From the NCBI GenBank assembly GCA_031472005.1, contig PZJY01000004.1, positions 496,001 to 560,000 on the forward strand: a DNA stretch of 64,000 bases, read 5' to 3'. The notes beneath the pieces are model-generated. The model was not told the DNA's origin, ran no database searches, and was given only the letters and a program-made list of their open reading frames with translations. The DNA comes from Tetracladium setigerum (taxonomy: Eukaryota; Ascomycota; Leotiomycetes; Helotiales). A program made the translations under genes and the position numbers. Below are positions 57,178 through 64,000 of this stretch, piece by piece; position 1 is the first letter of the stretch; each line of letters begins with the position of its first letter.

Positions 57178-58550
57178 TTTTTATTGAAAGGCCCGGGCAC
57201 TCCTTTGGGAGGAAACTACAAGCAGCTCGGCAGGCTAACCCCCACTCCTGTCGTATTTCTTTGAAAGAGCTATAGACTAATCCCGTGACTATAGAAGAGG
57301 AGTCCAAGAAACAAACCGATATTGTCGATGAAGAAGGTCTACCTCACTCAGGGCCAGGCGCTTACCCGAATTCCATACTCCAGCGCCCGTGCTGCCGCAG
57401 ATATTCATCAGTCAGGATCAATCGATCGATCCACACAACCAGTTAGACAAAAGCTCCACAGGAAGCACCTTCATAACTCAACTTCTGGAGCATGACATTG
57501 ATCTATTTGGACTCTCCGCCAGCATGCAGTTTCAGACACACCTTTTCATCGATATGAGTTCGATATGAGGATACGTTGAAGACCAGAGGAAAAATCCAAG
57601 AGAGGTGGAAATCGCGGTTTAAATTCAAGTTGCTGATGACCTACGGGCGGAATGAGAGGACCCATTAGCAATCCGAATGCCCCATGTGAAGCTCAATCAA
57701 ACCATTTGCGACTGCAAGACTCTCATAAGAGCCAGATGAGTGTCCATACGGGGTACAGACTCGACCTCTCCCAGCTACTGAGTCCCTCAGTCTGCCGTCT
57801 GAGCGTCTTGCAGCTCTCAACGCTCCTTCCTCCATGATAACATGCCGTTTTGATGTCGAGAAGTGCATGATATTTTTGTTGCCATAAATTCCTTGTGTGT
57901 ACAACGCTACTGTTCTTTCCTAAGAGTAAGATTTTGCAGATCTCTGATAGCAAGTTTGTAAATGCTCCATTGGTGCTCTAGATACTCCATCCCAACATGA
58001 GGCTGCAATCGGAATCAAAAGTTCGGCAACATCTGGCGCATCTCGATTCCACGGTCAAATGTTGACCCATGTACTCCACCATCACTTATGAACTCAATTT
58101 TTCAGCCTTATGGGTACATTCCAAATGTTGCAGATCCTTCGATTAAGAATATTAAGATTCCCCAGTGTCTCAGCAAAACGAGGACAGGGGAATGGAGGAA
58201 TACCCTGTACAGTACAGAGAGGCTTCGTCACATTGAAAGGCAGAGTGATTACTCTGAGAAAAGTCTGCGAGAGCATGCGGCAATGAGATTTTGAAGACAG
58301 CGGTCAGTGTAGCAGCCAGGGGTATGTGATAGCGGCTTGCATTCGCAGGACGTTGCAGCATGCATGCCTCCATCCCGCCTGGCTGGCGAGGCTGACCGCA
58401 ACGTTTATGCATGCAATCTTTTCGAAGTGATTGAAGTTGCTCAATCTTAATCTCGAGCCTGATCAGTCTTTTTTCTTTAATTTTGTCCATCTCTTTGAAC
58501 TTTCTGCCTCTTCTACCGAATTCTAATCTCTAAAAGACTCTCCGCACCTC
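57178..58550. other. Gene-poor stretch
   Basis: Coding-like fragments of the previous gene may continue to about 57275. The rest holds only short open frames, such as 68 codons at 58088-58294, with no features. Nothing recognised. Confidence 0.3.
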
Positions 58551-59317
58551 ATGACCAAATTCAAATACCCCCATACCTTCACTTTCTGCGCACCATCTAC
58601 CACCAAGAACGTATACGTGTATGGTTAATGGGATGGATATGCTTGTGGCTATGCTCTCACTGTATCCAACAATACGGCTGCGTGGAGAGGTACAATCAAA
58701 GTTCCTATTACAACAACTGTTGAACCAGATGGAAGCTTTGTTCAGAGATACTGGTACCACGTATGTTACTCTTTAACTCCATTATCTCATTTTCTGAAAT
58801 TTAATCACAGTACGACGTCGACGGTAACGAAGAGCATGACAAGAGCGAACCATGTGTAGAAGAGCCTCAGACTGGCCGCTTCTTGAACTCCTTCACAATC
58901 TCTGACAACATCGGGAGCAGCCAATCACTTGAGGCCTATCCGACCAAAGGCCGCCCATTATCCCTTTCAGCAATCATATCACCAATCCCAAAGCCAAACC
59001 GATCCAAGATCTTGGAAAGCGAAGCTCGTACCGTAGAATCAAGGACTAACGCACCGTATTTACCAAAGTCGACCAAGCCTACCGCATTTACTAGCCCCGT
59101 CGAAGACACGCAGTCCAGCCAAGATTCACTGGTTAGCACATTGGAAAAATTGAGACTCGATACCGCCAGCCTGTCTTCCGGCTGCTCTACTGATATTCGG
59201 TGTATTTGTGAACGATATGGTATCACAAGGGGCGGCGACCGAATTAAGCTCGACTGTGGTGGCACGCGGTGCGGTGGCTACTGGTCATACTCCAACTCAG
59301 AAGAAGAGGGGACCTAA
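58551..59317 (+). pseudogene. Glycogen-binding (CBM48/AMPK-beta-like) protein, one in-frame TAA
   Basis: Exons 58551-58760 and 58811-59317 (GTATGT donor, CACAG acceptor) total 239 codons in frame. The first part is a carbohydrate-binding module like that of AMPK beta/SNF1 subunits: FKYPHTFTFCAPSTTKNVYV, then WDGY, then a WRGTIKVPITT strand, RYWYHYDVDG and SEPCVEEPQTGR. A TAA at 58626-58628 sits just before WDGY, where family members usually have a residue such as Ser. The rest is disordered and Ser-rich with a Cys-containing end (DIRCICERYG, DCGGTRCGGYW). Single stop: true lesion, error or rare readthrough. Confidence 0.65.
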
Positions 59318-60076
59318 GAGTACGACACTTGGGCAATAAGTGATATTAAAATTGTGTCCTACTGGCGGCAAAGCGAGCATCCTTGTATTTAGATTGTGTT
59401 CTGCACCTAAAATGAATCTGAGCAGGAACGGCAAATGAATCAATTCTGATGCATTCAGCAAAGTTCGGGCCCCCACAGCATTATCATCGAGATTTCAACC
59501 TCATAAAACTTGCTTGCTCAAGTCGTGACATTTCCATGGAATGTTTGTCAAACTTGGTTTGGTTTAGGTATGTAGACCATTATTTTCGAGATCGCTTGAA
59601 AAAAAAAGACCGCAAATCGAAATATTACTGATAATCGTGGCCAATGGGAAAACGACTGAGACGATCTTCGAAATTTCCTTTCCCAGAGCACACTTTGGTA
59701 CATACACCGCGTTCAGGCTTCTTTCACCACACCCTCATTTCTCCGGCTCTCGTGTGAAACTCAATAACTTTAAACCACTCGATGATCCTTGGGCGCTCTC
59801 ACTACCTGCTCCCAACATGTTCCTCCTGCTCAATCATTCATAAACTCCAAAGGTAACCCCGGAGCTTCCCCCCCAAAAAAAACATAAAGATCCGGAACAC
59901 CCATTGAACGATTCGACGCTTGCACTAGGTGTGACTAAGAGAGTTGGATGACTTTGATTAAAATACAGTACAGGAATGCTTATACTCAATCCATAAACCT
60001 AGCTAACCGTCTCTGCTGACCGTAACAGCAATGGTGGAAATTTTACAAGATCAGCTCAATACAAAATAGCCTCGAC
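59318..60076. other. Intergenic
   Basis: Short open frames only (60 and 68 codons); a TACAGTAC word near 59965. The last 100 bp lead to the next gene. Confidence 0.35.
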
Positions 60077-60979
60077 ATGATAATAACACAGTTTCTCCTT
60101 GGTGAACGCGTATCCACATGCCTCGACTGCTCATCTTCTAATTTCTGGTCACAGGTGACTACGATGGCTCTTAAATTCACTGGAAATCAGCTCGAGATAA
60201 TGCCAGTTTGCTTTGGTAGTATCAACATAGACGATACAGACCTGCGCTTTTTGAATAATTTCACAGGTCTGCGATTTTGTCAATGCTCCCTTGAGATACT
60301 TTATCAGCCAGTCCAAGGAGTAGAAAAGAGACTGCATAGGGATGAGCAGCTTTGTCATATCACCGAATATCCAAACGATGGAATCGCAAATGCAATCGGG
60401 CTGCAATTCAAGTCCCCATTCTATGTAGATGCGAATTACTTGCTCGTTCCTTCTACGGCAACGGCCGGGGAAATTATCATGGCTCCTGCCGCTCAATACG
60501 AAATCCGGTTTCAGTTCGCCGTTCAGGATCACAATAAATGGCTTCCCATGAGTCTTAATCAATTATTCGGACTAGATCCTTCTCAGTGGCAGCCCACTGC
60601 AAATCTCAAAAGCGGCGTTAATCCTTCGTTATGGGCCAGGGGGTATCATCCTCTGATAAATATTGGCAATGGCCACAATAACGCTCTCCATCGAATTCGC
60701 GTAGAATTCAAGTACGGCGGGAGCCAAGAGCCCTCGTCGTATCAGAATTGGCAGCTCATTGTTTGGGATTTGAGAGTTCATTGCAGATGGGTGGAGCTTA
60801 TTCCTGCAGATTCTCCATCATCATTGGCGAATGGGGCAGTGCCTACTAGGAAGGTACAAGAACCATCGACACGACGACGCTCGAAGGCACAATATAATCC
60901 ACGAGAGCGAGCTTGCAATGCAATCACGACAAGACGCAGAAGTAAGAGGCTGGAAAATAAAGACTCCCAAAAGAATTAA
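60077..60979 (+). CDS. Unknown protein with basic C-terminal tail, 300 aa
   Basis: Intact frame from ATG 60077; an internal ATG at 60164 (MALKFTGNQ) is an alternative start that removes an atypical Cys/Ser-rich leader. The body alternates beta-strand-like segments (LRFCQCSLEILYQPVQG, IANAIGLQFKSPFYVDANYL, EIRFQFAVQDHNKWLPM, IRVEFKYGG). The last 50 residues are Lys/Arg-rich (TRRRSKAQYNPRERA, TRRRSKRLENK) and look like a nuclear localisation or nucleic-acid-binding tail. No family recognised. Confidence 0.6.
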   Translation: MIITQFLLGERVSTCLDCSSSNFWSQVTTMALKFTGNQLEIMPVCFGSINIDDTDLRFLNNFTGLRFCQCSLEILYQPVQGVEKRLHRDEQLCHITEYPNDGIANAIGLQFKSPFYVDANYLLVPSTATAGEIIMAPAAQYEIRFQFAVQDHNKWLPMSLNQLFGLDPSQWQPTANLKSGVNPSLWARGYHPLINIGNGHNNALHRIRVEFKYGGSQEPSSYQNWQLIVWDLRVHCRWVELIPADSPSSLANGAVPTRKVQEPSTRRRSKAQYNPRERACNAITTRRRSKRLENKDSQKN

Positions 60980-61529
60980 GACAAAACTGTACTTAGAATC
61001 CAATCTATGCAATAAAGAAGCAACTTTATATGCTTTTCTCTCTGGACTTAAGTCTCGTAAGGTTACGTGAAGGTTCATGATGCCTCGATTTCGATCTTCC
61101 ATACCTAGATTTGAGCTTCAGCTAGACTCTTGACTAAGAAAGCTGGATATCAGGCTTGCATGCACTTCAAAGGATTCACGGATGCGGATTTCCGGATGGT
61201 ATGGACACTGTCAGTCAAGCCTCAAGGATGGAGTTGATGCTGCATCAATCAATGGAAGTGATTGGAGAGATTCGGGCCAGGTTGGAGACACTCGCGAATA
61301 ATAGAATGGATCGCACGCAACCGAAACTGCCGAGCAACGATGTATGGGCACGAAGCGATCGCACAAATATATATGGTGTCTCCCAGCTTGTGAAGACATA
61401 AAAATAATGCAAAGAGAGCAACGCGACAAACCGAAAAAGTATAGTATGATAGAAATGTTGTACAGTGAGGAGGAAAATGTGTCCTTCGATACCACAGCAT
61501 AAGCTAACAACCTGTTATAAATTATAAGC
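60980..61529. other. Intergenic
   Basis: An 81-codon plus-strand frame at 61156-61401 (QASRMELMLHQSMEVIGEI) has weak coding character and might be a small gene. Nothing else seen. Confidence 0.3.
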
Positions 61530-62363
61530 TCACAGATTGAAGCGCCCCTTATGCATCCTCCCATTACTTCCTCTACGCCATTGAACATCGAGGGAATCAG
61601 GGCGCCTAGGCCCGATCATCCAGTCCCCCATTGCCAGCCACTCGCTCCAAGCGCGATCGGCATCGTTAAGCTCTTCCTCTGTTACTCCCCTCAACGAAGC
61701 CAAGAATGGGACTGTCTCTGTACTACCAATATCATATGTGGACTTCACTTCGAGCCAAGATCCACTCTTCGCAGCAATGAGGTAGTTTCGTCTCTCTTCC
61801 CGACGTATAGGGCCAATGCCACTGGACCAGCCACTGCCAAAGAGTCTTTCCAGATTGAGGTCGGTGTCCAATCCCATGCATACTAGGCGGCGAATATATG
61901 GTACCAACGACACCTGTTGCAAGTTGTTGTTTTCCGGAGGTAGAAAAGATAGAATTCCTGGGAGCGGAAGCCTTAAATCTTCTGAAGGTGGCAGCCGTGC
62001 ATTACTTTCATGCGGAGACCATGAAGTTGATATAGTCGGAGGGAAATCCGGAGTCTTCGGGCATGGCAATTTGATATTCATATATGTGCAAAGGGCTTGG
62101 ACATCCGCAGAATTCTGTGCATGATTGAGGAAATAGCTCTGGCAAGGTTTGTATGCAGCAAAGCAGTCGGTTACTGATCGCAATTCGGGTGGTCGTGATG
62201 CGGGTGATCGTGATACGATTGATTGTACGTTGCTGTAGATTCGTCCCTGATCTTGAAATGTTGGTCCATCTAATTCAGCCTTTACTTGCACGCCTGTCTC
62301 CGTAATACGTTGTCGCTTGATATCACTAACATTGGTATCATCAATGCGATGCTTTGGAGCCAT
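61530..62363 (-). CDS. Unknown protein, 277 aa
   Basis: Intact frame from ATG 62363 (MAPKHRIDDTN). The N-terminal quarter is basic and disordered (DIKRQRITETGVQVKAEL). The middle has Pro-rich loops (LPCPKTPDFPPTIS, LPLPGILSFLPPENN), and the C-terminal half is mixed alpha/beta (RRLVCMGLDTDLNLERLFGS, RRNYLIAAKSGSWLEVKSTY, EELNDADRAWSEWLAMGDWM). No domain recognised. The frame is long for chance and lies on its own strand without neighbours, so I treat it as a real gene. Confidence 0.6.
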   Translation of the reverse strand: MAPKHRIDDTNVSDIKRQRITETGVQVKAELDGPTFQDQGRIYSNVQSIVSRSPASRPPELRSVTDCFAAYKPCQSYFLNHAQNSADVQALCTYMNIKLPCPKTPDFPPTISTSWSPHESNARLPPSEDLRLPLPGILSFLPPENNNLQQVSLVPYIRRLVCMGLDTDLNLERLFGSGWSSGIGPIRREERRNYLIAAKSGSWLEVKSTYDIGSTETVPFLASLRGVTEEELNDADRAWSEWLAMGDWMIGPRRPDSLDVQWRRGSNGRMHKGRFNL

Positions 62364-62399
62364 AGTGACTATCCTCTCCTTGCTCTTTGCAGTGTACAA

Positions 62400-63637
62400 T
62401 TCTGGAGATCAGGTTCAGGCCATGGACTGAATGTTTTGCCGCACAGGTGTGAATCACCGCCAGATGGTAAAAGGGCAGTAAGCACAAGTGGAACAATCAC
62501 ACGGCGATTGAGGCAAACTTGAGCTGTTATACGTCAAACATTTAGTTGCTGTTACCAGTATAATCGAGGAGAGCATCACGAACCGAGAAGTAACGGCAAG
62601 CCTAAACAGTGAGCGATCAAATCGACAATGGTTGAGACCAGACCATCCAGCGTCTTTCATTGACAGGCTGCCTGATAAGGGGCGGGGAACGTATGCGATA
62701 CATAGTTGCTTTTGTGGTCCAGCGTTCTACACCTGGATCGCTGGGTATGTCAGAATTTGCGAGTTGCATGATTGTCGTGAGTGAAGTGTGATGAATATGA
62801 TTTATCACTTTGATGCGACATTTCAGGGACGATGTGAGAAGACACCAAACCATGGGGGATGTTGGCTGGCGGGGCACCAGCTATCTGACTTGACAGGGAA
62901 TGCGGGGCCTTCCACATTCAACCCTTGTACAATTGGCGCATGCAGGTGAACTAACCAGTTTTGGAAAGAGCCACTTTGGGTAGGCGGAACTTGCTGTGTC
63001 CATTTTCGGTAATTTAAAATCGGAGGCGCAATCTTCTCTTAATTAGTCCTAGTGTTTCCGGTAAGCCACTACATGTCTCTCCACATGTTTATTCATGCTA
63101 GTGATCAGGGCATCGTGCAACATTCCCGACACACGTGTGGGGGTTAATCTTTTCCATCAAGCGAATTACATTGACGCAGGAACCGCCTGAAATGTGACCA
63201 AATGAGGAAGTACGACCTCATCCCTCCAGTCTGGCAAGGTATGGGACAGAGCTCCTTTGAATGAAGATCCTTGACATGGACTGACCGCTCCTCCCGTGAA
63301 GCAGATAATCAAGCCCTGATCTCATGCGTTCCGGGTAGTAGGGCTCGATCAATGTTATACCCAAGTGCGCCCGCTGCCTTGATTCTGTTGCAACACATAA
63401 GTACAGCACATCGCCATAGCAACATCAAGCTCAGATCCTGTGCGAATTCTTGTCTTTTATCATATGTGGAAAGAGATTTTGCTGTCTTGTTAGTCGTCTT
63501 TTGTATCTGATCTAGAACAACCCCGTGAACGCTAGACAGCAAACGGACAAGAGGTCTTGCATTGAAGCAAGACAACACCGGCAAACTGGCAGGTGCAGAT
63601 CAAGCAGTACCGGCCTGGGGATTGTGGGATGAAACAG
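62400..63637. other. Intergenic
   Basis: Overlapping short open frames on both strands without features. The right part presumably contains upstream exons or the promoter of the Q-rich gene, but none could be fixed. Confidence 0.3.
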
Positions 63638-64000
63638 TGCAAATATCTTTGCGCCAGTCACCTTTAGTCATGGCTTATACTACGACTCTCGAACGTCAGG
63701 AGGACCAGATTTCATGCAACAACAACAACAGCAGCAAGCAAGTTATCTATTACAACCTCAATTCAACTTCACTCCCGTGAGAACCCTCAATGGGCTCATC
63801 CCGGCCTCTGCCAACAATAACTTCCAGCACCTTCCAGCAGTGAAGTCGGAGATCTGTGAAAATGAGGCGAGTTACTACCAAAATCAACCCGAAGTAATCA
63901 TTGGACAGCAGTACTATCAAAGCAGAAGTATCAAAGCAGAACAGCAACCATCGAGACACTCGTCGCCACACACACCAGTACCGGTCAAGACTGTTACCAC
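63638..64000 (+). CDS. Q-rich protein (regulator-like), partial
   Basis: A frame opening after a likely acceptor (GAAACAG, ends about 63637) reads IFAPVTFSHGLYYDSRTSGG, a poly-Gln tract from CAA/CAG codons (63715-63738), then FNFTPVRTLNGLIPASANNN and VKSEICENEASYYQNQPE, and runs off the window. Low-complexity Gln/Asn/Ser sequence of this kind is typical of fungal transcription regulators, but no DNA-binding domain is inside the window. A competing frame (63562-63780) is also open; the one chosen is longer and stays open to the window end. Confidence 0.5.

Noticed and set aside
43321..59970. Recurrent TACAGTAC / TGTACTGTAC words (43321, 50247, 58203, 59965 and others) as a regulatory motif
   Set aside because: Noted by eye only; without a genome-wide background count I cannot tell whether they exceed chance.

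Overview
The window is a filamentous ascomycete (Pezizomycotina) chromosome segment. The evidence is short introns of about 40-60 bp with GTRNGT donors and CTRAC branch sites, many fungus-specific families (HET, DUF7025-AAA, DUF3425, fungal C2H2 proteins, EF-hand MscS channels), and a mix of compact genes and decayed AT-rich tracts. The style resembles Leotiomycetes/Helotiales, but that placement is an impression and was not tested. All gene models were built by hand from frames and splice sites. Where I give exon coordinates, the summed exon length was checked to be a multiple of three.

Layout. 0-7.4 kb: an AAA+ ATPase with a DUF7025-type N-terminus, a small unknown ORF, a RING-ankyrin gene with a frameshift, a CYTH/triphosphatase-like protein, and a fungal viperin (radical SAM) gene with a single frameshift and a G-rich minisatellite at its 5' end. 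9-30 kb: a decayed accessory tract. Long reading frames stay in register but are cut only by stop codons, almost all TAG or TAA, as expected from C-to-T (RIP-like) mutation. It holds a coiled-coil pseudogene, an unknown basic-protein gene, a giant methyltransferase-FAD oxidase-kinase-APRT fusion divergent from an intact GTP cyclohydrolase I gene, a HET-domain pseudogene and two unknown pseudogenes, with a few intact genes (BTB, CxxC protein) between them. 30.8-33.7 kb: a 2-oxoglutarate oxygenase next to an MFS transporter. 34.9-36.7 kb: a C2H2-SET fusion.

38-49 kb is the most notable part. One fungal EF-hand MscS channel gene is cut in two. Its N-terminal half (48.1-49.1 kb) and C-terminal half (38.1-39.6 kb) fit each other but are about 8.5 kb apart. 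The inserted DNA carries a 1028-residue protein in which I can place the R, K, HxxR, H and Y positions of a tyrosine recombinase, followed by zinc fingers. It also carries an intact Mx-like dynamin GTPase and a divergently transcribed unknown gene. I read it as a recently inserted tyrosine-recombinase element with an Mx-dynamin cargo. Four ACGCGT (MCB/MBF) boxes lie just upstream of the recombinase.

50-64 kb: a SWIRM-domain gene, a broken Nudix hydrolase, a nucleoside hydrolase-like gene, a decayed DUF3425 (bZIP-family) gene, a glycogen-binding (CBM48/AMPK-beta-like) gene with one in-frame stop, two unknown intact ORFs, and the start of a Q-rich protein that runs off the window. Isolated one-base frameshifts outside the 9-30 kb tract often sit at homopolymers, so sequencing error cannot be excluded for them.
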